Shown: piece by piece, positions 45,602 through 58,000 of the stretch
Layout of the letters: each line of letters starts with the position of its first letter
How positions within the stretch are numbered: the first letter of the stretch is position 1
DNA from: Chimaeribacter californicus
GTDB lineage: Bacteria > Pseudomonadota > Gammaproteobacteria > Enterobacterales > Enterobacteriaceae
Reading direction: 5' to 3'
Assembly (NCBI RefSeq): GCF_002858675.1
Contig: NZ_PJZF01000020.1
Span: forward strand, 1 to 64,000
Length of the DNA stretch: 64,000 nt
Translations under genes and position numbers: made by a program
Notes under the pieces: generated by a model
Databases searched by the model: none
Seen by the model: the letters and a program-made list of their open reading frames with translations, nothing else
Told to the model about the DNA's origin: nothing

Positions 45602-46141
45602 ATGACAAAACTTACCTTACAAGAGCAGATGCTGAAAGCTGGATTAGTGACCAGCAAAAAAGTGGCCAAAGTCCAGCGAACGGCTAAAAAATCACGTGTT
45701 CAGGCTCGTGAGGCAAGAGAGGCGGTGGAAGAGAATAAAAAAGCCCAGCTTGAGCGGGATAAGCAACTGAGCGAACAGCAGAAACAAGCGGCGTTATCTA
45801 AAGAGTATAAAGCGCAGGTGAAGCAGCTGATTGAAATGAACCGAATCACTGTGCCAAAAGGCGATATCGGTTTTAACTTCACCGACAATAATCTCATTAA
45901 AAAAATAATGGTGGATAAGCTGACCCAGGCGCAACTGATCAATGGCCGTCTCGCCATTGCCCGTCTGGTGGTGGATAGCAAAGGTGAAAGCCAATACGCC
46001 ATTATCCCCGCGAGCGTCGCCGATAAAATTGCGCAGCGTGATGCGGAGAGCATCGTGTTAAACAGTGCGCTGAGTCAGGAAGAGCAGGATGAAGATGATC
46101 CGTATGCCGACTTTAAAGTGCCCGATGATTTAATGTGGTAA
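45602..46141 (+). CDS. yaiL: DUF2058 protein YaiL
   Basis: 179 residues, nearly identical to E. coli YaiL. A Lys/Arg-rich coiled coil (residues about 20-70, KKSRVQAREAREAVEENKKA) precedes a globular domain (GDIGFNFTDNNLIKK) and an acidic tail (EEQDEDDPYADFKVPDDLMW). Described as a nucleoprotein or polynucleotide-associated protein; precise role unknown. Marks the return to the conserved backbone. Confidence 0.93.
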   Translation: MTKLTLQEQMLKAGLVTSKKVAKVQRTAKKSRVQAREAREAVEENKKAQLERDKQLSEQQKQAALSKEYKAQVKQLIEMNRITVPKGDIGFNFTDNNLIKKIMVDKLTQAQLINGRLAIARLVVDSKGESQYAIIPASVADKIAQRDAESIVLNSALSQEEQDEDDPYADFKVPDDLMW

Positions 46142-46220
46142 TGCCCGGTGCCGGGGTTTACCTTCAGCGCCCTGAGTAAGCCTGCCGGTTGGCACTGCGC
46201 CCGGCGTCTGCCCGGCGCGT

Positions 46221-46919
46221 TCAGAACGGGCTGGCATGGCGGGCGTTAATCCACGCGTCGGTGATGGGATGAACAAAATCTAACTCACTGGCGTGCAGCA
46301 TCAGCCGCGGCGTCTGTTCCGTGCCCGGCAGCAGGCGGCCGCCATACAGGTCGCAGCCCAAAATAGGGTGGCCCAACTCCCGGCAGTGAATGCGCAGTTG
46401 ATGGGTACGCCCGGTCTCCGGGGTCAGCGCCACCCGCGTTAACGGCAGTAACCTCTTGTTTTCCAACGTGTGATAAAAGCGCTCAATAACCCGATAGCGC
46501 GAACGGGCGGGCTTGCCGTTGAGGGCGCAAATCGACATCAGCGGGAACAGCGCCGGGTCTTTGGCAATCGCCGCGTCTATCACCCCTTCGTCGTTGTCCA
46601 GATGCCCGCAGAGCAGTGCGCTGTACACCTTGGTCACCGTGCGCTGGCTGAACTGGTGGCAGAGCGCGGCATTGATCGCCTTATTGCGGGCAACCACCAT
46701 CAGCCCGGACGTCCCGAAATCAAGGCGGTGCACCAGCGTGCAGCCGGGGAACCGCTGTACCAGCCGATGATGCACCGAATCAATATTTTGCGGGTTTTTC
46801 CCCGAGAGGCTGAGCAACCCGCTGGGCTTATTGATCAGCACCAGGTGATCGTCCTGATAGAGCACTTCTATCTTGTCATGGCACGGCGGGGCAATAAAGG
46901 TATCGGGAATCGTAGACAT
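46221..46919 (-). CDS. RluA-family pseudouridine synthase
   Basis: 232 residues. VLYQDDHLVLINKPSGLLS and the catalytic HRLDFGTSGLMVVA are the RluA-family hallmarks, followed by ETGRTHQLRIHCRELGHPILG. No S4 domain. It modifies a uridine in rRNA or tRNA; the exact target cannot be told, and it is not a close match to RluA itself. Convergent with yaiL. Confidence 0.88.
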   Translation of the reverse strand: MSTIPDTFIAPPCHDKIEVLYQDDHLVLINKPSGLLSLSGKNPQNIDSVHHRLVQRFPGCTLVHRLDFGTSGLMVVARNKAINAALCHQFSQRTVTKVYSALLCGHLDNDEGVIDAAIAKDPALFPLMSICALNGKPARSRYRVIERFYHTLENKRLLPLTRVALTPETGRTHQLRIHCRELGHPILGCDLYGGRLLPGTEQTPRLMLHASELDFVHPITDAWINARHASPF

Positions 46920-47343
46920 CAGGCTGCCGGAGGGGGAAAGGGGAGCGGATAGTAACGGATTTTCAGCCGGCTGGCGAATCCGGCCGCTTTTCTATGGTAA
47001 TTGGTTGCGCTCTGCCGGTTCCGCCATGCTCTTTTTTACGCCAATTGCCATTAATTCACGTCACCGGGAACTTATTTGTTTTTCTGCGGACTGAGTAATA
47101 CGCCCCAGTACTTTGTCCCAGTATTTTTCCCCGGCTAATATAACGTTTTCTTTAGTAAAGATTTTGTAAGCCCGTCTTTTATAATAAACAGATAATTTGC
47201 ATTAAGTCATGATGACGTGGCGCGCTAATGCCTGATGCCGGAATTTTACTGTTTTATTGTTTAGATAAGTAAAAGTCGATTGTTAAGCTGATATTCTGTG
47301 TCACCTGAATCTGGCTCCCCCCTGGTAAGACACCCGCTTTATT
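46920..47343 (+). promoter_or_regulatory. AT-rich leader of the CDI locus
   Basis: A 424-nt AT-rich gap without a gene. It must hold the cdiBA promoter, and the strong AT bias against GC-rich neighbours suggests silencing by H-NS-like proteins. No clear -35/-10 pair or operator is asserted. Confidence 0.4.
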
Positions 47344-49044
47344 ATGATGGCACATACACGGAAATTAGTGGTGCTGGTGGCCGCACTGATGATATTCCAC
47401 GCACAGGCGCAACCTTTATCGCCTGCCGATCGCAATCAAATACAGACCCAACAGCAGCAGCTATTGCAGCAGAATGAACAGCAACGTAATGATTTACAAC
47501 GAAGTATGCAGGCAACTCTGCCTGCGGCACCGATGCCGGAAACCGGGCAGGGGCCATGCTTTACCATAAAGACTATTCAGATTGATAACGCCTCGTTATT
47601 AACGGCTGCACAAAAGAAAACGCTGACCGCACCTTATTCCGGCCGCTGCCTCGGCATGGCAGAAATTAATCAGCTTATCCGGGATGTCTCACAGTGGTAT
47701 ATCAGCCGGGGGGATATCACCAGCCGCGCCTTTATTACGGAGCAGGATCTCGCAGGCGGGCAGTTACATATCACGGTGCTGGAAGGGAAATTACAGGCCA
47801 TCCGTCTGGAGGGGGCCGCATCGCGCCAGCTGGCCATGGCGTTCCCGGGGCGGGAAGGGAATATCCTGAACTTGCGCGATATTGAGCAGGGAATGGAGCA
47901 GATAAACCGGTTGCGTAGCACGCCGGTGCAGATTGAAATATTACCGGGAGAGAATGCCGGTTATTCCATTGTTAATCTCACCGCCACGCCGGAATTTCCG
48001 CTGACCGTGGCGCTGGGTTTTGATAATAGCGGCCAGAAAAGTACCGGCGTCGGGCAGATAAATGGCTCGCTGACCGGCAATAACCTGCTGGGGCTGGCCG
48101 ATAAATGGTTCATCAGCGGGGGCCGCAGCAGCGCGTTCTCCCACTCGCGGGATGCGCAAAGCCTTCAGGCCGGGCTTTCGGTGCCTTATGGCTACGGCCT
48201 GCTGGATTATAGCTACAGCTGGAGTGACTACCGCAGCACCCTGACCAGCAACGGCTATCGCTGGCTCTCCCACGGCAGCAGCGAAACCCACCGCCTGAAC
48301 GGTTCCTGGGTACTGTTCCGTAACAGCGACATCAAAACCGGGCTGATGGCCGGCCTCAGCCACTACACCAGCCATAACTACCTGAACGATGTGCTGTTGC
48401 AGAGCAGCAGCCGTCAGCTCACCAGCCTGCAACTCGGCCTCAACCACACCCAAAAACTCGCCGGTGGCATCGCCACGCTTAACCCGGTGTTCAGCCATGG
48501 GGTGCCCTGGCTTGGGGCGGAGAGCGACCACGGCAAACCCGGCGCTCTTCCGAAAGCGGACTTCCGGAAATGGAGCCTGAGCGGCAGTTTTCAGCGGCCG
48601 GTGACGGCATCGCTGTGGTGGCTGAGCAGCGTGTACGGGCAGTGGACGCCGGATCGGCTCTACGGCAATGAGCGGCTGACGATCGGCGGCGACAGCTCGG
48701 TGCGCGGTTTTAAAGAGCAGTACCTCTCCGGCGACATCGGCGGCTACTGGCGGAACGAACTCAATTACGCCCTGATGACCTTGCCCGGCCTCGGCCAGGT
48801 GAATGCCACGCTGGCCGTTGACGGCGGCTGGCTGAAGAAAAGCACCGAGGAGCCGTGGGCTTCCGGCACGCTGTGGGGCAGCGCGGTGGGGCTGGGCACC
48901 ACCAACCGTTACCTCTCTACCCAGTTAACGCTTGGCCTGCCGGTGAGCTATCCCGACCGGCTGGCACCCGATCATCTCAGCATCTCTTACCGGCTGGCAC
49001 CCGATCATCTCAGCATCTCTTACCGGCTGGCGCTGGTGTTCTAA
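47344..49044 (+). CDS. cdiB: CdiB, two-partner secretion outer-membrane transporter
   Basis: 566 residues. A signal peptide (to HAQAQ), an N-terminal helix with Gln-rich stretch, two POTRA domains (CFTIKTIQIDN..., RDVSQWYISRGDITSRAFI...) and a 16-strand barrel with the L6 motif VRGF (SSVRGFKEQYLSGD). It exports CdiA to the cell surface; the gene ends 11 nt before cdiA. The start has no clear ribosome site. The last strands contain an 11-residue tandem duplication, noted separately. Confidence 0.93.
   Translation: MMAHTRKLVVLVAALMIFHAQAQPLSPADRNQIQTQQQQLLQQNEQQRNDLQRSMQATLPAAPMPETGQGPCFTIKTIQIDNASLLTAAQKKTLTAPYSGRCLGMAEINQLIRDVSQWYISRGDITSRAFITEQDLAGGQLHITVLEGKLQAIRLEGAASRQLAMAFPGREGNILNLRDIEQGMEQINRLRSTPVQIEILPGENAGYSIVNLTATPEFPLTVALGFDNSGQKSTGVGQINGSLTGNNLLGLADKWFISGGRSSAFSHSRDAQSLQAGLSVPYGYGLLDYSYSWSDYRSTLTSNGYRWLSHGSSETHRLNGSWVLFRNSDIKTGLMAGLSHYTSHNYLNDVLLQSSSRQLTSLQLGLNHTQKLAGGIATLNPVFSHGVPWLGAESDHGKPGALPKADFRKWSLSGSFQRPVTASLWWLSSVYGQWTPDRLYGNERLTIGGDSSVRGFKEQYLSGDIGGYWRNELNYALMTLPGLGQVNATLAVDGGWLKKSTEEPWASGTLWGSAVGLGTTNRYLSTQLTLGLPVSYPDRLAPDHLSISYRLAPDHLSISYRLALVF
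48958..49031 (+). repeat. 33-bp tandem duplication in the 3' end of cdiB
   Basis: Unit 1 is 48958-48990 and unit 2 48991-49023, identical, followed by the first 8 nt of a third copy. The frame is kept, and RLAPDHLSISY appears twice before the final RLALVF. Confidence 0.95.
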
Positions 49045-49055
49045 AAGGCAAGGTT

Positions 49056-52000
49056 ATGGACAATCGACTCCCACAGGCTTCTTTTTCCCAGCGTCTGCTG
49101 ACCTACCTGATCTGTGCGCTGGTGGCATGGCAGCCGTTGCTGCCGACGCTGGCGGCTGAGATCGCCCCGGCAGGCACCCACACGCAGCTGGATAAAGCCG
49201 CCAACGGCGTGCCGGTGATCAACATCGCGCCACCCAACCAGGCCGGGATCTCCCATAACCAGTACCAGACCTACAACGTCGGCCCGGAAGGGCTGATCCT
49301 CAACAACGCCACCGGGCAACTGACCCAGACCCAGCTGGGCGGCCTGATCCAGAACAACCCGAACCTGAAAGCCGGGCAGGAAGCCCACGCGATTATCAAC
49401 GAAGTCACCGGCGCGAACCGTTCACAGCTCCAGGGTTACACCGAAGTGGCGGGCAAAGCGGCCAATGTGATGGTCGCCAACCCTTACGGCATCACCTGTA
49501 ACGGCTGCGGCTTTATCAACACGCCGAATGTCACGCTGACCACCGGCAAGCCCACCTTTGATGCGCAGGGCAACCTGCAATCGCTGGAGGTGAGCAAAGG
49601 CAGCATTACGGTGGAAGGGCAGGGGCTGAACGGCAGCCAGTCGGATGCGCTGTCGATTATCGCCCGCGCCACCGACGTGAATGCCGCCATTCACGCCAAA
49701 GACCTGAAGGTGATTGCCGGGGCGAACCGGGTCGCGGCAGACGGCAGCCTCACGCCGATTACCGGTGACGGCGCGGCCCCCAGCGTCTCCGTGGATACCG
49801 GCGCGCTGGGCGGCATGTATGCCAACCGCATCCATCTGGTCTCCAGCGAAAAAGGGGTGGGGGTTAACCTCGGCAACCTGAATGCCCGGCAGGGTGATAT
49901 TACGCTGAATGCCAACGGTAAACTGGTGGTCAACACCAGCCTGGCCAGCGGCGCGCTGACGGCGAAAGGTGAGCGCGTGGAACTGCACGGCGACAACAAA
50001 GCCTCCGGCACTATCACGATCGGCGGGCAGACGGGCGTCAGCGTACAGGGCGGCGCACTGGTCAGCGACGGCAACATGGCGCTCACCAGTGACGGCACGC
50101 TGCAACTCAGCCATGCCGCGCTGACCGCCGGGCAGGATATTCAGCTGTCAGGCCGCGATCTCACGCAGGACAGCGCCAGCCGGGCAGATGCGGCGCGTGA
50201 CATCCATCTGGCCGCCGGCGGCAATGCCCTGACCCAGGGCAACCTGAATGCCGGCCAGACCCTGACGCTGACGGGCGGCACGCTTAACAACAGCGGCACG
50301 TTGCTGGCGGGCGGGCAGGTGCAGAGCAGCATGAACGCGCTCACTAACAGCGGCACCCTCCAGAGCGGGCAGGGCATGGTGCTCAACGGCGCGTCAGTGG
50401 TAAACAGCGGTACGCTGCAAAGCGGCGATACGCTGGCGCTCACTGCCGACACCCTCAGCCAGAACGGCACGCTCAGCGCACAAGGCGCAGGCACCCTGAC
50501 GCTGCGTGACGCGTTACGCAACAGCGGCAAACTTCTGAGTGACAGCAGGCTTACCCTTAACGCGGGAACGCTGGAACAGAACGGCACGCTCTCCGGCGCA
50601 CAGGGGCTGGCAATGAGCAGTGACACGCTGACCGGCGGCGAAGGCTCCGTGACCCGCAGCCAGGGCGCGCTGACGCTGAAGGCCAACCGCGCCGTGCTGA
50701 ACGGTGATGTGAGCGCCGGGGGCGATCTGGTGTTGCAGGGCAACCAGCTGACCAGCGGAAAAACCGCGCAGGTGCAGAGCCAGGGCGATCTCACGATCGC
50801 GGCGCAGCAGGCCACGCTGGACGGCACGCACGCGGCCAAAGGCACGCTGAGCATGAGTGCTGAACAGCTGCACCATGGCGGCAAAAGCAGCGCGGCCGCT
50901 GTGCGGATCACCGCGCCGGAGATGGAAAACAGCGGCACGCTGACCGCGCCGGACCTCAGGGTAACCAGCCACGCCCTCACCAACAGCGGCCTGTTGCAGG
51001 GCGAACAGTCATTACACCTGCTGGCCACGCAACTCGATAACCTCGCGGGCGGCACGATCCACACGGCCGGCGATCTGACGCTGGCGATCCCGGTGCTCAA
51101 TAATGACGGCCTGATCACCGGGGAGAGCGCGCTGGCACTCAGCGGCGATCGCCTGACCAACCGGGGTGAAATCAACGCCGTGACCCTGACGGCCGCCACC
51201 CTCGCCCTCTTTAACGAGGCACCGGGGCTGTTGCTGGCGAAAGATCGCCTGACGTTCAGCGGCGACGCGCTCGATAACGCGGGCCAGCTGGCGGCAGAGA
51301 CACTGGCGGTCACGCATGGAACCCTCACCAACCGCGGCACACTGCAAGGGAACAGCTCGCTGGCGGTAGCAGCCGATGCCGTCACCAACCAGGGCGCGCT
51401 GCTGAGCGGCGGCACGCTGACCCTCGACGCCGGCACGCTGGATAACGCCGGTGATCTGCAATCCACGGATATGCTGCTGACGCTGGCAAACAGCCTCACC
51501 AACCAGAGCAACGGCAACCTCCTGGCGACCGGGCACCTCACGCTGCACGCGCCGCTGCTGGAGAATGCCGGGCAGATCGCGGCTGACACGCTGACTACCC
51601 AGGCGGAGACCCTGACCAACCTGGGGCGGCTGCAGGGCACCACCGCCTTTACCCAACGCGGCACCACGCTGGATAACCAGCAGGCGGGCGTGCTGGTCAG
51701 TAACGGCACGCTGGATCTCCGGCAAACCCGCCTGACCAACGCCGGGCTGTTGCAGGGCGGCACGCTGAATCTCGCCACCGGCGAGTGGATAAACAGCGGC
51801 AATGCCCTGAGCGAACAGGATGGGCAGGTCACGGTGGAGCACCGGCTGGAAAACAGCGGGAAAATCCTCGGGCAGCAGGGCATCACCTTACAGGCGGAAC
51901 AGATCGACAACCGCGGCTGGCTGATGGCGAAAGTGGCGGCGCTGCAAGGTGACCTGATCAACAGCGGCCTGATCCAGGGCAGTGACAGCGTGCAGGTACA

Positions 52001-55000
52001 GGGCGGCGCACTCGGCAACAGCGGGCAGCTGCTGAGCGGCGATGCGCTGACGATCGACGGCGATACGCTGGCGAATCAGGGCGCGTTGCAGGGGCGCACG
52101 GTCAAGGTGCAGGCCCGCAACTGGCAGAACAGCGGCAGTGCGCTGGCAGAGAACGCGTTCAGCGCCGTGCTTACCGGCGACCTGACCAACAGCGGCTCAC
52201 TGCTGGGGCAGCAGGATGTCGATCTCAGCGCGGCGGGCATCAATAACAGCGGCACACTGGCCGCCAGCCAGCTCAGCCTTGATGCCCCGTCACTGATTAA
52301 CAGCGGGCTGTTGCAGGGTAACCGCTCGCTGTCCCTCACCACCGCGCAACTGAGCAACACCGCGCAGGGGCAGCTGCTGAGCGGCGGCGGGCTGAGCCTC
52401 TCGCCGGATCGGCTGGAGAACGCCGGGCTGGTGCAGGCCAATGAGGGTTTCACCTTCAACGGTCAGTCCCTGATCAACCAGGGGCGGATAGCGGCCAACA
52501 GCCTGACGCTGGCAGCCGCTGACACGCTGGACAACCAGTCCGGCGGGCAGCTGGTGGCGCAGGAGGGCGCGGCACTCCAGGCTGCCACCCTGAACAACAG
52601 CGGCACCGTGGCCGCCCGCACCCTGACGCTGACCGGCAGCACGCTGCGCAACAACGGCACCGCCCAGGGCGAACAGCGCCTCGATCTCACGGCCAGCACG
52701 CTGGAGAACTACGGCCAGCTGCTGAGCGGCGGCGACCTGACCCTGCAAGGGGGCAGCGCGCAAAACAGCGGCACGTTGCAGGGGCAACAGCTGATCTACA
52801 CCCTCAGCCAACTGGACAACAGCGGCAGCCTGAACGGGGTTAACGGCCTGAACGGCAGCGTCACCGGTGACCTGATCAACCACGGCCAGCTGTGGAGCGG
52901 CGGTGACGGCTGGCTCAGCGGCGGGCGCCTGCTGAACAGCGGCACGGTCGCTGCCCGCACCCTGACGCTGCACGCCAATGAACTCACTAACGATGGCCTG
53001 TGGCAGGGCAGCGACGGGCTGGCCGTAACGGGTGACAGCATAACCCTCGGCCAGCCGGGGCGCGCCCTCAGCGGCGGTGACCTGACGCTTACCGCCGGGC
53101 AACTCATCACCCACGGCACGCTGCAAGGGCAGGATGCCGACGTCACTGCCGACGCATGGCAACATGACGGCTCACTGCTGGCGACCAGCGCACTCACTGC
53201 CGCCGTCACCGGCACATTGCAGAATGGCGGTCAGTTGCTGAGCAAAGCGGGCGCGCAAGTCACCGCCCGCACGCTCAGCAACCAGGGCTCGCTGCTGAGT
53301 GAGGGGGATCTCACGCTCGACGGCACCACCCTGAACAACAGCGGCGCGGTGCAGGGCAACACCCTGACGATTCACCCGACGCAGGTCACCAATCAGGGCA
53401 CCCTGACCGGCCTGCACGCCCTGACGATCGGCACCCCGCCGCCCGCCTTTGCCCGCATGTTGCGGGTGATGGCCGTCGCGTCTGCCGCGCCGTCACTCCT
53501 CAACAGCGGTGCGTTGCTGACCCAGGGCGCGCTGACGATTAACGGCGGCAATGGCCGCATCACCAACAGCGGCAGCCTGCAGGGGCAGAGCATCACGCTG
53601 CAGGCGGGTGACCTGATCCAGAACGGCACCATCCAGAGCGCCGATGCGCTGGCGCTGGTGCTGGCGAATACGCTGGCGGCCGGGGCGAACAGCAAAATCA
53701 GCGCCAACGGCCAGGCAGCGCTTCAGGCGCTGACCCTCAGCAACCAGGGCCAGTGGATCGCCAAAAACCTCAGCCTGAAGGGCGGATCGCTGGACAACAA
53801 CGGGGCCATCAGCGGGGTGGAGGGGCTGGCGGTCAACCTCACCGGCAACCTGACCCAGCAGCAGGACAACACGCTGCTCAGCGGCGGCGCGCTGACGCTG
53901 AATGCCGCCTCGGTGAACAATCAGGGGCGGATGCAGGGCAACAGCCTGAGCCTGACCGGCGGCGCACTGACCAACAGCGGCCGCCTGCAAGGGGACAACG
54001 GCATGACGCTGACCCTGAGCGGCGACCTGACCAACACCGCCGCCGGCAGCCTGCTCAGCGGGCAAGATCTCTCGTTCACCACCCCCAACCTGATCAACCA
54101 GGGGCTGATTCAGGGCAGCGGCACCAGCACACTCACCGCCACCCAGACGGCCCGTAACGAAGGCCGCCTGCTCGGCGGCGGCCAGCTGACGCTGAACACC
54201 CCGCAGCTCACTAACAGCGGCTGGCTTCAGGCGGCGCAACTGAATGTGAATGCGGCGTCCACCGGCAATACCGGCACCCTGCTGGCGGAACAGCAGGGCA
54301 CGCTGACCGGCCGGGCGTTAACTAACCAGGGCCGCGTGCAGGGCGCTAACCTGACGGTGAATTATCAGCAACTGACCAACAGCGGCACCCTGCTTGGCGG
54401 CAGCCAGCTTAACATCACGGCAGACCAGGCCAGCCAGCAGGGCAGCGGGCGGCTGTTCAGCGGCGGCAACCTTGTGCTTAACAGCACCGGGCTGGACTCC
54501 ACCGGCCAGCTGGTCGCCCTCGGCAACCTGACGTTGACGCTGGCCAATGCATTCACCGCGCAGGGCACTGTGGCAGCCGGGAACACGCTGACGGCCAGCA
54601 GCAACGGCGATCTGGTGAATCAGGGCGTAATGCAGGGGCAGGCACTCAACCTCAGCGCCGGGGGCGCGCTGGTGAACAACGGCCAGCTGACCACCGGCAG
54701 CGGCACCAGCAACCTCAGCGGCGGGCGCATCGATCTTAACGGCGCGGGCAGCCTGCAGGGCGGCGGTGACGTCACCCTCGCCAGCCGCAGCGACATCAAT
54801 GTCGCGGGCTTTACCGGCACGCTCGGCTCCCTGACGCTCAGCGCGCCGGGCAGCATTCTCAACAGCGCGCTGATCTACGCGGGCAACAATCTCTGGTTGC
54901 TGGCAAACAGCATCCAGAACCAGCGCGGCGACATGCTGGCCGGTAACAGCCTGTGGATGCAGCGCGACAGCGCAGGCAATGCCAACAGTGAGGTCATCAA

Positions 55001-58000
55001 CACCTCCGGCACCATCGAGACGCAAAACGGCGATATCACGGTGAAGACCGGGCACTTGCTGAACCAGCGCGACGGCTTCTCCGCCAGTGAACAGGTTATC
55101 TCCACGGACAAACCCGCCTGGGCGGGCGATGCGGTGGTTGCGATTCCGCTCTCCTGGTTTGCACCGGGGGAGTATGCCTCGCATACACGGGAAGGGCAGT
55201 GTATTCACGGCCATGGGGATGATATTTGCTCGACAGTCACGTACTACGCACCGACCGAAAAAGCCGCCGTCCAAAAAGTCGCGGTACAAAGCTCGGCCAT
55301 TACCGTAAACCCCGGCGGCAACCAGGCGCGGATCGCGGCCGGGCGTAACGTTACCGGCCAGGCCGGAACGCTGGAAAATATGGCCTCGGCCCTGCTGGCC
55401 GGTGGGGATATGGCGCTCTCCGGTGACACTCTGAGCAACCGCTCCTGGACGGAAGGCACCACCACGGAGTACCTGACTTACCGCTACACAGGCGGATCAA
55501 GTTCATCCTCTATGTCTTACAAGCTGGACGGTGCGCCCACCTATGAAACGGACGGCAGCGGCAACGTGTACCGCGCCGTGATTCAGGCAGGCGGCAACCT
55601 CAGCGCCAGCTTCAGCAACAACATCAGCAATACTGAGACCAACGCCAATGCCGGTGGGGTTGACCACACCCTCACGGCCCCGGCCCTGAGCCGCCTGGCA
55701 ACGCCGGGCATCGCGGCCGCCCAGCAAAAACAGGCGCTGGCGAACAGCGCGCAGGTAGCGGTCGGTTCACTGCAATGGCAGGATCAACTACAGGCCGCGC
55801 TGCAACAGATCAACGGCGGCAGCGCGCTGGACAATACGACCGCCTCCGTCACTGCCCTGAAAAATTACACGACCCAACCGCAGGCCGGGGCCGGGCTGGG
55901 GCAGGCTGCCGTGTTAAACAGCACACAGGTGAACGGCACCGGGCTTTCGGCCACGCAAGGCAGCGCGCTGCATACCTATCAGGGTAAAGCGGTGGATACC
56001 AGCGCCTACCCGCTGCCGAGCGGGCAGAACGGCTATTTTGTGGCGTCTGCCGACCCTCAAAGCCCATACCTCATCACCCTTAACCCCAAACTCAACGGGC
56101 TGGGCCAGCTTGATGCAAGCCTGTTCGGCGATCTCTACACCCTGCTGGGCAAACAGCCGGGGCAGGCGCCGCAGGAGACGCGCAGCCAGTACACCGACGA
56201 GACGCAGTTTATCGGCTCCGCTTACCTGCTCGACCGCCTCAGCCTCAAGCCGGAGTATGACTACCGGTTCCTGGGCGACGCGGCCTTTGATACCCGCTAC
56301 GTCAGCAACACGGTGCTTAACCAGACCGGCAACCGTTACCTGAACGGCCTCGGTTCCGATCTGGAACAGATGCGCTACCTGATGGACAACGCCGCCGCGG
56401 CACAACAGTCGCTGGGGTTGCAGTTCGGCGTCTCGCTCACGGCGGCACAGGTCGCGGCGCTCGACACCAGCATCATCTGGTGGGAGGCCACCACGGTTAA
56501 CGGCCAGACGGTGATGGTGCCGAAGGTTTATCTCTCGCCGAAAGATGTCACGGTGAACAACGGCAGCGTGATCGCCGGCAACAACGTGACGCTCAAGGCC
56601 GGGACGATCACCAACAGCGGCAGTTCGCTGCTGGCCCAGTCCGGCATGGCGCTCGACAGCCAGAACAGCATCAGCAACCTGAACGACGGGCTGATGAGCG
56701 CAGGCAGCAGCCTGCAACTGAGCGCACTGGGTGACATCAATAACGTCGGTGCCACCATCCGCGGCACCACCGTGGCGCTGGAGAGCGTGGGCGGCAGCAT
56801 CAACAACCTGACCACGGCTGACACGCAGACCTTTAACGCCACCAGCAAAGGCGGCGCGGCCATGAGCTTCACCCAGACCGCGCCCGGCAGCACCGGCAGC
56901 ATCACCGCGCTGGACACGCTGAGCCTGCAGGCTGGTAAAAACATCACCGTGACCGGGGCCGCGCTCTCGTCAGGCGGCGACATGCTGATGAACGCCTGGG
57001 GCGACATCGCGGTCACCGCCAATCAGCTCACCAACGGCAGCAGCCAGTCCGGCTTTAAAAACGGCTGGCAGAACGCCGCGAACACCGGGACCCGCACGGT
57101 CAGCAACCAGGCCGACAGCGTGTCGGCGGGCGGCAACCTGACCATGCAGGCGGGCCATGACCTCACCGTGACTGCCGGTGCCGTTAATGCCGGCGGCAAC
57201 GCCGCGCTGGCAGCCGGTAACGATCTCACCCTGAACAGCGCCGCCACCAGCCAGCAGGACAGCAAAGGCAAGCGCGAGTCGCACACCACCGGCGTCGATC
57301 GCACCACCGTCTCCAGCGGCGGCGATCTGACCCTGACGGCCGGGCGTGACCTCACCAGCCACGCAGCCGGGCTGGCCGCCGAGGGGGACGCCGCCCTGAA
57401 CGCCGGGCGGGATCTCACCTTACAGGCGGAAGCCACCACCAGCGGCAACCGCTATAAATCCGGCAGCAACAGCGAGATCAATGAGACGGTGCGGCAGCAG
57501 GCCACCGAGATCGCCAGCGGCGGCAGCACCACCCTGGCCGCCGGACGTGATGTGAACAGCGCCGCGACGCAGGTCACCGCGCAGCAGGATGTCTCGGTCA
57601 CCGCCGGACGTGATGTCACCCTCACGACCGCCACCGACAGCGATTACCACTACAAAGAGGAGACCAAAACCAAAAAAGGGTTCCTCAGCAAAAAGACCAC
57701 CCACACCATCGAGGAAGAGAGCGCCACCACGGAACAGGGCACGCTGCTGAGCGGCAACCATGTCACGGTCTCGGCGGGCAATAACCTGCTGGTGCAAGGC
57801 TCGCAGGTGGTGGGTGACAGCAACGTAACGCTGAACGCCGGTAACCAGGTCGATATTCTGGCAGCTACCAATACCGACTCCGCATGGCACTTCTCCGAGA
57901 CCAAAAAAAGCGGCCTGATGGGCACCGGCGGCATCGGTTTCTCTATCGGCAGCAGTAAAACCGTGCATGACCTGAAGGAGAAGGGCACCACCCAGAGCCA

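Noticed and set aside
46873..47094. Small plus-strand frame in the cdiB leader
   Set aside because: It begins antisense inside the pseudouridine synthase gene and has no recognisable feature.
48855..49055. 67-codon N-terminal extension of the cdiA frame
   Set aside because: It only crosses the cdiB 3' end in another frame; the signal peptide and ribosome site are at 49056.
50141..52018. 625-codon open frame antisense to cdiA, and several smaller ones nearby
   Set aside because: Product of the repetitive, GC-rich FHA repeats; translation is Ser/Pro/Val/Cys-rich with no recognisable fold.
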